NCBI GenBank assembly: GCA_963669155.1
Contig: OZ022587.1
Span: forward strand, 23,503,074 to 23,567,073
Reading direction: 5' to 3'
Source of the DNA: Arbacia lixula
Taxonomy: Eukaryota; Echinodermata; Echinoidea; Arbacioida; Arbaciidae
DNA: 64,000 bases
A program made the translations under genes and the position numbers. Below, piece by piece: positions 45,069 through 58,500 of the stretch. The notes under the pieces are model-generated. The model was not told the origin of the DNA and made no database searches. It saw nothing but the letters and a program-made list of their open reading frames with translations. Positions within the stretch are counted from its first letter, which is position 1. Each line of letters starts with the position of its first letter.

Positions 45069-46839
45069 CTAGATCAAAGAACGACTCGGTGCCAGTCAAT
45101 CAGCTTAGTGCTTACCACTGAATAAACTTGATGACATCGCATTTACGCCACGCCCCCTTTAATCAACCAGCCACATATCTGGGTGACTTGGGCCACATCA
45201 TTAGCATGTTGCGTCCGTCAAATTTATTTTATGTATAAAACTTCTACAATTCAAATGTAAGTTAAGAGAAAAACAAGACTCCTTATTTCATCATCATGTT
45301 TACGGTTCTTGATACAGTATGTAACTTATTGGAATAAATCAATGCTGTAATATTTCAATCGAAATTAGAGCCGTATGATTTATATAGATTTTCTTTTGGC
45401 GAGAAAGTAGAGGTATATACGTCTGGTATAAGGAAAACATTATTAAGATGTGCTGGCTAATGTTGCCATGAGATCCGATATGATGGATGTTTTGTTCATA
45501 GGGAAATATACTAGACATCTGTTCCTTGTGTCCGCGCGCGTACGTGTACGCACCGCCATAACACGGGATTTTCAGAGTGAAAAGTGCACACTTTTTTCAA
45601 AACCATCCATTTAACCATAAAGCACGCACAACATCGATTCCAGGCGCTCCGAAAAAAACTAAGATTTAAACTATGAAGTAGACTTCCTATTTTTTAAATA
45701 TCTTTTGCAATCTTGTCGCTTTAAAAAAATAAGTAAATTCAGGCTTACGCCTTGCTTTGGAGAGCCTTGCCTATGGGAGAAGGCCCTAAAATGACCTACA
45801 CACTGCTACATGCGCACGTTCAACTGCCCATATCTCGAGAACGAAAAATTTTCCCGCCTTGAGGCGAGCATTTTCTGAGACAGAGACTCGTATCTTCACA
45901 TTGATATAAGAGTTGTTTCTATTGGTTAAGTAACTTTGTCGCCTTTTTGGAAGAAAGGTTAAGGTCAAATTGCAAAAAGTTTACTTCTCAGTCCAGTTAA
46001 CAATTACGTCATCCTCGTCGTCTCTCGCCATATCCATTCATGAAGTGGGGGTTTCGAGTCCACGCAGGCACAATACACCGCGGTATATGTGACGGCGTGA
46101 CTGCGCGTGCATAGTGATTGTAAATTTGTACTTCAAGAGATTTCAGGTTATGTTTATTGCGTAAACATGTGTATGTAAATAAGTGTGTATGAGAGGTATA
46201 AGTAATCCCTCCACGCACGATGCTTCCTCCCCTATTTGGCACAATGCATCACGCCAAATAATGGTCTGGTGTAAAGCTCCCCAGGGGTCCCGTGGTCGCT
46301 CAACCGTGTTTATGTAAACAAAGTGCGTGCATGCGGTGATGTCTGTGCAGGACGTTTTTTTTCCGATTTGGGGAAATACTTTTCATTATGAATACAGGTG
46401 ATGATGTGTCCTTGACATGGAATAATGACACGTGTCCTACTTTACACAAATTCCAGTTTCATGGCGCAAGAACTAAACCTTTTACACCTCAATTGCGGGC
46501 GAACAACAATGTATTTGTATATAATTGCCGGTCGGGAGAGTATTGACCTAAATGAGGAACAAATCCATCAAGGCTAATGGACCATAAGTACCATAATCGA
46601 ACCATAATTGATCTCTTAATATAGCATCATCAACACAATACCCATAACAACACGCTAGTTGAGGAAAGAAATTTAATGGAATTTAGTACAAAGTTTATTG
46701 GTTTAGAGATACCTGGTATATATGGTCTAATTCACGATGAGCCACGAAAATCACATTAAGTGACCAAATACACGTATTTCAACAATACAACTCTGTTTTT
46801 ATTAATCTTTGTCTTTGTTGCAATGAAAAGGCTATAAAA
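45069..46839. other. Intergenic stretch, nothing recognised
   Basis: No exon, RNA gene or clear repeat could be supported. Short open frames have no recognisable domains. Confidence 0.4.
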
Positions 46840-48931
46840 AAGCTTAATCCGATTTAAAGCAAAATATATGATATGTACAGCTCGAATGTGCCGGATCTTC
46901 AATAACCAAACTTTTCAGTTCGATAAGAACAAAGTGATTACACATCACATTTGTTTTTGTACATGTTAAATCCTGTGAAAAGTGTGACCCATCAGCGCAG
47001 CGCAGTATAACAAATATGAAACGTACAGCAAAAATCACTTATTACGTCACAACTCTACACAGCGTAGAAATGTGCATGCCCCATGGGCCCTATGATATTG
47101 TGTAAGATGCATCGTATTGGCTACACTAAAGGACTGGAGAAATTTGCAGTCTCTTAAAAAGTGATAAATTTCTCCAGATTGCGGTAAATTTTATGTTAAC
47201 AAGTCGCGATATACACACTAGAATACATGGTGTAGTGGACTCAATCTTTTATAAGAAGTATTATTATAGACTCGTTCTGTCCAAAAGGAACTCAATTCAT
47301 TAGTATTAGGACATGGACAGTCATCATGAATTGCTATTATGAAGGTAAGGGTGTAAACCTTCACAGCCGGAAATGTGGCTACACGCAACAAAGAACATGA
47401 ATGTCAATGTAACATACGTGTTGGATATATTACAACACCGATATATTGAATCAACAAATGGTGTCCAAATACATAATCAAGACAAGTAACAAGACGACAG
47501 ATTATCACTGTGCATTTATATAAACTGCTACCAGAGTCATGATTTTATGCACATTTTTCTCAATAGTCAAATAGTCAAATTTACTGCTCATTTAATGTAG
47601 ATTAATTTGTAACTGAACAATTTTTTTTTGCGCATTGATAAATAAAAAAAAATCAACTTGAAAAAAAACTTGTTCAGTTAAAGGTTTGTAATACGTGTTG
47701 CAGGCCTACCACCTTTGAATTACTACACTATATAATGGAAAACCCTTATATGGTGGTATCAATTCAAATGTAACTTTAAGTGGTTGTACATGAACTTCAA
47801 TGAAATGTGTGAATTTAAATCAAGGCATGCTAGTATCAATCCAATTGTAACTTTAAATAGTTGTAGATGAACTTCAATGAAATGTGTGAATTTAAATCAC
47901 GGCATTTTTTTAAAAGCCCACGGAAAGAAACTTATAGTTGGAATTTTCACAGCTTTTTTCTTTACATCTACATGTACACATTTTATTATATGGCAATTGT
48001 ACAAGACAAATACTCCGTAACAAGAGAGAAGAGTGACCAATACCGATTAATCAATAAACCATTGCCAATTAGAACGACATCTATGACGAGGATCGGTCAG
48101 TGAGAAAGCGCGTAAAGGAATGAATCATCAGAACATGGTTTCTCATGAACAAATCCAAACAATACGTAATCATACTGCTTGCCATGAGCCCACGGTATGT
48201 AACATAAACAGGGTTAGAATACTTATATTGATCGATCATATCACAAACATCGTTGATCCTTTACGCATGAGCTGTATATTCTCAACGGAAACACATAAAC
48301 CTTGGTAATAAAGCCTTATGTTAGTACTCTAACGAATGTTGTGTGATATAAGTCCTTTTATCACTCCCACGCCCAAATAATGTTTCCACATTTATGACCA
48401 CTTTCCAGAAGCCGAATTACCCTCAAGGTTATAGCTGACCCTTGAGTTTATGGGGCTAGCCTGAATAACATTTACTGGAATTTAGCATGACGTAGGTAAG
48501 GTCCAGTCTCTGTGAGATCATCATGCATCCAAGAAACTGACCTTCTGTATGAATTTCACTGTAATTGTTTAATTCAAACTTGAGACAGAAAGTGTATGTA
48601 TTTAGAGAGCTCAGAGAGCTTGAAGCAGAATTGTTTCCTGACTTATTCTAGTTCCAGAGTTATTTCAGCAGACTTGATTTAGGAGATCCATCAGATGTAT
48701 TCATCAGAGAGTTATTTATCGGAGTTGTTTGAGTATTAAATGTACTACAACATAATGTACCTCGAGTCCTCCTTCAAGTTCAACTCAGAATTAAGCAAAC
48801 TATAGACTTTATCATAGTTGATCCCACAACACCAATCCAGTACACAACACGAGTTCTCGTGCTTTATTAGCTCTTTACGTCGTCAATCGTATTTACACAA
48901 TTGTTCTTGGTAGACCTGCTTTTCACAAGTA
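46840..48931. repeat. Duplicated segment, copy A
   Basis: First of three diverged direct copies. Shared landmarks are gtgacccatcagcgcagc with ctacacagcgta (about 46,983-47,066), gtcagtgagaaagcgcgtaaagg then catggtttctcatgaacaaa (about 48,096-48,151), and tggtagacctgcttttcaca just before the 27-bp array. Only short open frames exist. A local duplication within copy A (about 47,751-47,820 and 47,821-47,905) repeats acttcaatgaaatgtgtgaa. Confidence 0.65.
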
Positions 48932-50840
48932 ATTGTACAGGGACATGACTACATGCCTATTGTACAGGGACATGACTACATGTCTATTGTACAGGAACAT
49001 GACTACATGCCTATTGTACAGCGACATGACTACATGCCTATTGTACAGGGACATGACTACATGCCTATTGTACAGGGACATGACTACATGCCTATTGTAC
49101 AGGGACATGACTGCATGCCTATTGTACAGGGACATGACTACATGCCTATTGTACAAGGACATGACTACATGCCTATTTTACAGGGACATGACTACATGCC
49201 TATTGTACAGGGACATGACTACATGCCTATTGTACAGGGACATGACTACATGCCTATTGTACAGGGACATGACTACATGCCTATTTGACAGGGACATGAC
49301 TACATGCCTATTGTACAGGGACATGACTACATGCCTATTGTACAGGGACATGACTACATGCCTATTGTACAGGGACATATCTACATGTCTATTGTACAGG
49401 GACATATCTACATGCCTATTGTACAGGGACATGACTACATGCCTATTGTACATGGACATGACTACATGCCTATTGTACAGGGACATGACTACATGCCTAT
49501 TTTACAGGGACATGACTACATGCCTATTGTACAGGGACATATCTACATGCCTATTGCACAGGGACATGACTACATGCCTATTGTACAGGGACATGAATAC
49601 ATGCCTATTTTACAGGGACATGACTACAAGCCTATTGCACAGGGACATGACTACATGCCTATTGTACAGGGACATGACTACATGCCTATTTTACAGGGAC
49701 ATGACTACATGCCTATTGCACAGGGACATGACTACATGCCTATTGTACATGGACATGACTACATGCCTATTGTACAGGGACATGACTACATGCCTATTGT
49801 ACAGGGACATGACTACATGCCTATTGTACAGGGACATGACTACATGCCTATTGTACAGGGACATGACGACATGCCTATTGTACAGGGACATGACTACATG
49901 CCTATTGTACAGGGACATGACTACATGCCTATTGTACAGGGACATGACTACATGCCTATTGTACAGGGACATGACTACATGCCTATTTTACAGGGACATG
50001 ACTACATGCCTATTGCACAGGGACATGACTACATGCCTATTGCACAGGGACATGACTACATGCCTATTGTACATGGACATGACTACATGCCTATTGTACA
50101 GGGACATGACTACATGCCTATTGTACAGGGACATGACTACATGCCTATTGTACAGGGACATGACTACATGCCTATTGTACAGGGACATGACTACATGCCT
50201 ATTGTACAGGGACATGACTACATGTATATTTTACAGGGACATGACTACATGCCTATTGTACAGGGACATGACTACATGCCTATTTTACAGGGACATGACT
50301 ACATGCCTATTGTACAGGGACATGACTACATGCCTATTGCACAGGGACATGACTACATGCCTATTGTACATGGACATGACTACATGCCTATTGTACAGGG
50401 ACATGACTACATGCCTATTGTACAGGGACATGACGACATGCCCATTGTACAGGGACATGACTACATGCCTATTGTACAGGGACATGACTACATGCCTATT
50501 GTACAGGGACATAACGACATGCCTATTGTACAGGGACATGACTACATGCCTATTGTACAGGGACATGACTACATGCCTATTGTACAGGGACATGACTACA
50601 TGCCTATTGTACAGGGACATGACTACATGCCTATTGTACAGGGACATGACTACATGCCTATTGTACAGGGACATGACTACATGCCTATTGTACAGGGACA
50701 TGACTACATGCCTATTGTACAGGGACATGACTACATGCCTATTTTACAGGGACATGTCTACATGACTATTGGACAGGGACATGTCTACATGCCTATTGTA
50801 CAGGGACATGACTACATGACTATTGTACACGGACATGTCT
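48932..50840. repeat. 27-bp minisatellite, about 70 copies
   Basis: The unit is acagggacatgactacatgcctattgt with a few recurring variants (ttttacagg, ttgcacagg, ttgtacatgg, acgacatg, atatctac). Because 27 is a multiple of three and the unit lacks stops in several frames, open frames of up to 610 codons run through it on the plus strand, with a nine-residue period (YRDMTTCLL in one frame, HDYMPIVQG in another), and shorter ones on the minus strand. No start context, splice structure or domain suggests translation. Variant units recur at spacings of about 297 bp (11 units), showing higher-order duplication. Confidence 0.97.
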
Positions 50841-51033
50841 ATGATGTACACGGACAACACAACCCACATACATACAGTCATTCAACTCGATTGATGTACA
50901 AAAAATATTCGATCCTTTAATTTGTAAAACAAAACGCTACGATGAAGTAGTTTCGATGTATCAAATAGTATTGATTTAAACATGAACTTAGACTTATAGG
51001 CATATTCATGAGGACATTTACACATCTGCCAAC
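50841..51033. other. Flank between the minisatellite and copy B
   Basis: This flank (ctcgattgatgta, acgatgaagt words) is similar to the sequence following the tiny 27-bp remnant in copy B at about 52,920-53,040, so it belongs to the duplicated unit. Confidence 0.5.
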
Positions 51034-52910
51034 CAGTGTTTTAACTCAGAATGGTCTTCATCAATAAGATACACTTGGCGATATAGTAATTAATGAAAGT
51101 ACTGCCTTTTAGTAGCAAAGAAAAGCCATTGGATTTGAAACATCTTGTTTACATTATCTAGTTCAGCAATAGAGACATGACAATCGAATTTTATGATTAA
51201 TACATGACCATTACAACACATTCTTGTTCTTATAATCTCATCTTCACAAAGATTTAACAGCTTAATCTGAATGAAATTGAAAAATTTGGTTAACACAGCT
51301 TGAGCCTCCCTGGTCTCCAATGATTGGGTAACGTATAAAATACAATTGCATAGACTCTAACGAAATATAACACATTTGTTTTATCATATGATACATATTA
51401 TGCACGGCGATAGACAGACAAAGAACAGTAATTACAAATCTTCTCTGTTTAGTAATGCGTTCAGAGTGTGGCCCATTAGCCCAGCTCTGTATTAAACAAA
51501 TTAAATATGTGCATCAAAATGAACACGTTACGTTTATAGCGTAAAGATATGCATTGAGTATATAAATGATGAACTGGCGTATAATAATCGTATATGATCC
51601 ATTGATTTGGCTACAAAGTCAGAAATATATTATCGGTTTGCAAGATATTCAAATGTATGTGGATCACAGAACCAGAAAACGTATAGATATGTGTTATGTC
51701 TCATAGAGCCAACATCAAATCAAGTGGTTTAATGCATGAAAACAGGTAAAGGTAAATTGGTAATATATGAAGGGGGAAGGGTTGAGAATCATATAATCGG
51801 GGAAATTTTGCAATTCACTTGACTTTGAAAATACAAGAAACAACAGAACTTCATTTGAATATTACAAATGTGATGGATATCTAAATATATAATTTTACAG
51901 CATAACGTCGTGAGCATAATGAATCAACTCGTTTTGAAAGAAGATCCTCTAAAACATTTAAAAAACAAGTAATAGGTTGATGGGCCATCTTCTGTATTCA
52001 TATCGACTTCTACCATGGTCATGATTTCAAGATAATGTGTGCAGTCATAATTTTACTGTAAGAGGAATGTAACGAGCCAGACTTCGATCGATACCAAATG
52101 TACGGCTCATATTTATATGCATTTGTAACTGAGCAAGATGTCCACACGCATAAACAAATCTTGAAACAACTTGTTTAGTTACTGAAAGGTTTTGATATCA
52201 CTTTGTAGTCCTCACACTTTTCCTTTATCTGGACATGATGGAAGTAGCAACTAAAAGGTAACTTTAAATGAGTGTCCGTGGACTTCAATTAAATTTAGAT
52301 CCAAGCACATTTAACAAAATCTCACGAAAAGACACTTTTAACTAGCTGTTAAAAGAAAACCCAGTGTCAATTAAAACGACAGCTTTGACCAGGATCAGTC
52401 AGTGAGTAAGCGCGTAGAGGAGTGAATTATCACAACATGGTTTCTCATGAACAAATTCAAATAATACGTAATCATACATATAACATAAAAAGTGTTAGAA
52501 TACATTATATTGATCGATCATACCACAAAAATCGTTGATCCTTCACGTAATATACACACGAACTGTATATTCTCAACAGAAATAAACATTATAATTGACC
52601 ATAGTAATAAAGCATTCTGTTAGTACCCAGCTACAAGTCTAAACGTTTACTATGCACAGTTACGTAGCTATCTTTGCGTTATAATGTTACAATGTTATAA
52701 TGTCTACAAGTTACAATAAACCCACATAACATGCTAGTATACTAGGTGCTTGCGCTGTGATGATGCCAATTGTTTGACTGTCGCACTATCTCTTTACGTC
52801 CACAATCGTGTTCATACAATTATTCTTGGTAGACCTGCTTTTTACAAGTAATTGTACAGGGACATGACTATATGACTTCTGTACAGGGACATGACTACAA
52901 TGTACACGAA
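51034..52910. repeat. Duplicated segment, copy B, with two 27-bp units
   Basis: Direct, diverged copy of segments A and C. It starts with gcgatatagtaattaatgaa and aagtactgccttttag, carries the agcaaagaaaagcc and cattatcta landmarks, and later gtcagtgagtaagcgcgtagagg and catggtttctcatgaacaaa. At its end, acaagtaattgtacagggac begins only about two units of the 27-bp repeat that forms the 1.9-kb array after copy A. Confidence 0.65.
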
Positions 52911-53988
52911 CAACGTAGATCACAGACATACCTACTCGACTCGATTGATGAAGGAAATGTACACAAAGTGATCAATCCTTTTACATTTGTTTAACAAAAA
53001 TTTACGATGAAGTCGTATAGATGTATCAAATTTTGACTTAAGGAGGCTAGATATGTGATTTATAAATTTGCAGTTAATCCCCTAAATCATCTCTTTAAGT
53101 GATTTATACAAATTTTTTGACTATATCATTGGATAGGATATAAAATTTACAACATGAAATCTGACACCATTCGCATCTCATTTGCATAGCAACAGATTCA
53201 AGGTCACCACACTAGATTAAGGCTCCTATGAATTCCTTTCAATCAATTTAATTCTTAGTTGCTCACAAGATACTTTGATATACTGTCCTTACTTTGAAGA
53301 CATGATTTTACCTAAATGTAATCATCTGATTTTTAATGAATTTTTAATTGAATTGATTCAATGCGATTTAATGAAAAATCACCTAATTATATATTCATTC
53401 ATTAATTATTCAAAAACTAGGAAGAATATTCCAAAATCCCTCAATATTAAGCTTCATCTACATAATAACAATCACTCCTCCAATTTTGAACTCAATCACT
53501 TAATGCATTGGGGCATGGCATTAATTACAAATTAACATACTTCTCACAAAATTCCACTTTTGAGAAAACAAAGAAAAACATAGGAAATACATAGTTAAAT
53601 TGAAAGTTCCTACTCAATGTGACTCAGCTGAAACTGCAAGGGTATTCCCCTTGTCTTAGATCCACCAGTACATGGCAGCAACATTGAGTGCTTTGGAGAG
53701 AGCACTCTCTGCTCTTCAAGTTGATACGTTATTTATCAAAATTGAGTAATAATTATGTTGTTTATAAGAATTCAGAAATTTATGAGTGTTAATGTTTTCT
53801 ATTGTTCTTCAAGGTCATTAAAACATACGTGTCGCCGGTTGATTAAAAATTAATTGAAAATACTTTTAGGTAACAGAATGAGTTGAAATTTTAGGATTAT
53901 ATATATAGAATAAACATTGGAGAAAAAGATGACATAAAAATTAGAAAAATATTTTTTTTGATCAAATTTGGATGAACATTCATGTATA
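52911..53988. other. Non-coding stretch left of foldback element E2
   Basis: AT-rich. The first 130 nt are the flank of the duplicated unit. The rest shows no recognisable feature, and the open frame near 53,275-53,535 has no known domain. Confidence 0.4.
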
Positions 53989-56814
53989 TGGCCTTGTTAC
54001 ACCCACAAATGTAATAACGCCCACAAATGTAATAACGCCCACAAATGTAATAACACTTTACCCACAAATGTAATAACGCCCACAAATGTAATAACACTTT
54101 ACCCACAAATGTAATAATTTCACCCACAAATGTAATAATGCACTTTACCCACAAATGTAATAATTTTGAACCACCCACAAATGTAATAATCACTTTACCC
54201 ACAAATGTAATAATTTTTTGGGGATATTTTGTCGAGTTTCTTCAAAAGTGAAACCCTGTACTGATGCATCGGTATAGCGCGCAGTCTTTATTCCAGACCC
54301 AATTATAGGCCCGATCACCTTCTCTCTGTGGAAAAACGCGAGAATGGAGCCTAGTCTTTCCTCCAGACCCGAAAATTTCAAAAATTAAGAACTTAGTCTT
54401 TTTTTCAGACCCAATTTTTTCATTTTTGGAATCTTCAAAACCAAGGCCCAATCGTCTTATTTTTGTGGAATAACATGAGAATCGAGCCTAGTCTCTCCTC
54501 CAGACCCCATATTTTAAAAAAAAGAGCGTAGTCTTTTTCCAGACCCAATTTTTTCATTTTTTGAATCTTCAAATCCAAGGCCCGATCATCTTATTACTGA
54601 GGGACAACCTGATAATCGAGTCTAGTCTTTCCTCTAAACCCGATTATTTAAGAAATGAGAGCGTAGGCTTTTCTCCAGACCCGTTTCATTCATTTTTTAA
54701 ATCTTCAAAACCAAGGCCCCATCATCTCACTCCTGTAGAATAACATGAAAATTGAGTCTTGTCTTTCCTCCAGACCTGGTTATTTCAAAAGTAAGAGTGT
54801 AGTTTTTCTCCAGACCCAATTATTTCATTTTTTCAATTCTTCAAAATCAAGACCCCGTCATCTTTATCTTATGAAATAACGTGAGAATCAAGCCTAGTCC
54901 TTCCTCCAGACCCGATTATTTCAAATTATTGAGCGTAGTCTTTTCTCCAGACGCAATCATTTCATTTTTTTCAAATGTTCAAAACCAGGTCCCCATTATA
55001 TTTTTCTTGAGGAATAACATGGTAATAGAGCCTAGTATTTCCTCCAGACCCGAGTAGTTCAAAAATAAGAGCGTAGTCTTTTTCCAGACCCAATTACTTC
55101 GGGTTTTTTTTAAATCTGCAAAACCAAGGCCCTATCATCTTATTCTTGTGGAATAACATGAGAATCAAGCCTAGTCTTTCATCCAGACCCGGTTATTTCA
55201 AAAGTAAGAGCATAGTCTTTTCTGCAGACCCAATTAATTAACTTTCTAAATGCATGGCATCGCTTAACAATGTTAAGCGATGCCATGCATCGCCAAGAAA
55301 TGATGATGGCACTGATGAGTACTTAGAATGCACTAAATCCACCTTTTGTAGATGCTCAAAGTACTTAATTGAAAAGAAAAAAGAAAAAACAGGAATGAGA
55401 TAATAGCCTAGCTAACAAAAAAGAAACGTGCATATATGCATACATACTCACACATGCATTCATATACGCACACATACCCTAATCCTATACTTACCTATCC
55501 TAATCATTCTTACCCTATCCTTCTCCTATCGTATTTTAACACCCTCACTAGTACTACGGCAATATGCTCTACAAAATATTGCACTCAATTAGGTGGCATT
55601 TATTTTTTTAATGTCTAAATTTCAAAACGTTTATTGGAATGTATGCTTAAATATTCCTTCTTTCTAGTTATATGCCGGTTTTCTATTCAAATGTTCAAAA
55701 ATATGACACAAGTCAATACGCCTAATGCATGCATGTATAGTCAAAAACAGCAGCGTACTGATACTACTTTTGAAATAACTGGGTCTGGAGGAAAGACTAG
55801 GCTCTATTACCATGTTATTCCACAAGAGAAATATAATGGGGCCTTGGTTTTAAACATTTGAAAAAATGAAATAATTGCGTCTGGAGAAAAGACTACCCTC
55901 TTAATTTTGAAATAATCGGGTCTGGAGGAAGGACTAGGCTTGATTCTCATGTTATTTCATAAGAATAAGATGACGGGGTCTTGATTTTTTTAAGAATTGA
56001 AAAAATGAAATAATTGGGTCTGGAGAAAAGACTACACTCTTACTTTTGAAATAACCAGGTCTGGAGGAAAGACTAGACTCAATTTTTATGTTGTTCTACA
56101 GGAGTGAGATGATGGGGCCTTGGTTTTGAAGATTTAAAAAAAATGAATGAAATGGGTCTGGAGAAAAGCCTACGCTCTCATTTTTTAAATAATTGGGTTT
56201 AGAGGAAAGACTAGACTCGATTATCAGGTTATCCCTCAGGAATCAGATGATCGGGCCTTGGATTTGAAGATTCAAAGAATGAAAAAATTGGGTCTGGAAA
56301 AAGACTATGCTCTCTTTTTTTTAATTATCGGGTCTGGAGGAGAGACTAGGCTCGATTCTCATGTTATTCCACAAAAATAAGACGATCGGGCCTTGGTTTT
56401 GAAGATTCCAAAAATGAAATAATTGGGTCTGGAAAAAAAGACTAAGTTTTTATTTTTGAAATTTTCAGGTCTGGAGGAAAGACTAGGCTCCATTCTCGCG
56501 TTATTCCACAAAGAGAAGGTGATCGGGCCTATAATTGGGTCTGGAATAAAGACTGCGCGCTATACCGATGCATCAGTACAGGGTTTCACTTTTGAAGAAA
56601 CTCGACAAAATATCCCCTAAAAATTATTACATTTGTGGGTAAAGTGATTATTACATTTGTGGGTGGTTCAAAATTATTACATTTGTGGGTAAAGTGCATT
56701 ATTACATTTGTGGGTGAAATTATTACATTTGTGGGTAAAGTGTTATTACATTTGTGGGCGTTATTACATTTGTGGGCGATTATTACATTTGTGGGTGTAA
56801 CAGGCCTCCTTAAA
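53989..56814. mobile_element. 2.8-kb foldback transposon E2 (TU-like)
   Basis: Arms of about 1.05 kb (53,989-55,066 and 55,768-56,814) are inverted copies. The outer part of each is a cluster of cacccacaaatgtaataa words, 8-9 copies per side. The inner part is a tandem array of diverged units of about 110-120 nt with the words ctcctccagaccc, gagcgtagtctt and ttcaaaaccaagg. The 8-mer CATGTATA sits at 53,981-53,988 and 56,815-56,822 as a target duplication. The centre (55,067-55,767) holds further units, a 41-nt palindrome and unique DNA. No transposase was recognised. The open frames in the arms are repeat artefacts. It was inserted between duplicated segments B and C. Confidence 0.8.
55250..55290. 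repeat. Perfect 41-nt palindrome in the centre of E2
   Basis: 19-nt arms (atgcatggcatcgcttaac and its exact reverse complement) surround a 3-nt aat loop. It lies near the symmetry axis of the element. Confidence 0.9.
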
Positions 56815-56825
56815 CATGTATAAAG

Positions 56826-58500
56826 ACGGCCTTTTAACACTTGACGATATGTTAATTAATAAAAGTACTGCCTTTTAGAAGCAAAGAAAGGTCTTTGGAT
56901 TTGAGACATCTTGTATACATTATCTACTTCAGTATCAAAGGCATGAAAGTCACATGTTATGATAAATACATGACTATGATTATTTTTTCACAAAGACCTG
57001 ACAGTTTAATCCCATTAAAAGCGAAATGTTGGTATACACAGCTTCAGTGCCCCTGGTCTGCAAGGATGGAGTGACATATAAAATACAATTACATACAATC
57101 TTACGACATATAAAAACATTTGTTTCATCATATGATGCATATTATCTATGGTGATATTCAGATCGATACGCACAGAGTGATTACAAATCACCTCTGTTCT
57201 GAAATCCGGTCAAAATGTGACCCATCGGTTCCGCCCTGTATTAAAGATATGAAACCTCTGCAGCAAAATGAACACGTCACGTAACAACCCTACACAGCGT
57301 AAAGGTAAACATGGACTATATACAGGTTGATGATACATGTAGGAGATCCACTGTTCAGGCTACAAAAAAGATTGGATGAATTCATCAATCATGCAAGAGA
57401 CTTCAAATCCATATGGATTACAGATAAATGTAATATCATTAACAAGGCACGATATACATATTGGTTGATACATGTAGAGAGTGACGAGAGTCTCTTTTTG
57501 TTCTGTCCAAAGAAATAATCAATCTATTAATATTAGAGCGCAATACGATAAGCACAATCCATTGTTGATATGAAGGGTAAGGGGTGTGTGTTTGGGGGGG
57601 GGGGGGATCTTTACGACTATAATCACGTACTTTAGTTTGAACAGAGTACATGAACATGTAACAGAGTACATGAATATCAATATGTGACATCTGTTGGATA
57701 TACACAACATCGATATATTGCCATATTTTCTTGTGCGAATGGTGAATCAGCACATTTCGGAAAAAAAGATATAAAATACAATTTCTAAACAAGTTACAGG
57801 ATAGCTGATTATTTATATCTACTTCTATCATTGTCATAATTATTGAAGCACATGGTGTTGTTCAATAAATCTGCTGTAAGAAGAACGCCGTTGATCTCAA
57901 AACATAACATATACTTTCATATATACTTTCTTATAACATATTAATTTCTGTTATCACGAATGTTGTTGATCTTAGGCCTATACACAATATATACACGGAT
58001 TCTACATTATCAACGAATACATACAAGTATAAATGGGCTTAATAATGAAGCATTCGTTAGTGTCCTAGCGAGTTAATGTGTGTACTATGTACAGTTCCGT
58101 ATTGTGTACGTGAGACCTTAAAACAGCTTAAAACATAACAGATGATGAAAATATACTGATATTGACGCTGATATCACGAACGGTGTTGATCTCAGGCCTA
58201 TATACAAATTATACATGAACTTTACATTATCAACGAATACATACAAGTACAAATGGCCTTAGTAATGAAACATGTTAGTGTCCTAGCGAGTTAATTTGTG
58301 TGTTATGTACAGTTTCGTGTTATGTACGTTAGACTGTTCGTTGATTACAAGTTACAATGAACTCATACTCATAGCAATTATGTTAGTATGCCGGGTTCTG
58401 GCGCTGTGATGATGCCAATGTTTTAAGTCGCCCATCATATCTTTGGTAGATCTTGTAGACCCGCTTTTTACAAATAATTGCGCGTGACTACAGTTTATAT
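56826..58500. repeat. Duplicated segment, copy C
   Basis: Third direct copy. It has cgatatgttaattaat, aagtactgccttttagaagc, gtgacccatcggttccg with ctacacagcgtaaagg, and a final gtagacccgctttttacaaa with only a vestige of the 27-bp repeat. Within it, a stretch containing gttgatctcaggcctatata repeats the segment about 230 nt upstream, an inner duplication. A G-run lies at 57,593-57,606. No gene is supported. Confidence 0.6.

Noticed and set aside
48932-50840. CRISPR-like array of 27-bp repeats
   Set aside because: There are no unique spacers, the units abut directly, and the window is eukaryotic.
48933-50920. Open frames of 610 and 538 codons through the 27-bp array, and shorter ones on the minus strand
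   Set aside because: The unit length is divisible by three and lacks stops in those frames, so the openness is automatic. There is no domain, signal peptide or exon structure. Two overlapping frames on one strand cannot both be genes.
54190-56620. Open frames in the E2 arms with repeated SGLEERLGSILA sequence
   Set aside because: They are translations of the arm subrepeats, occur in mirrored copies on both strands, and are broken in neighbouring units.
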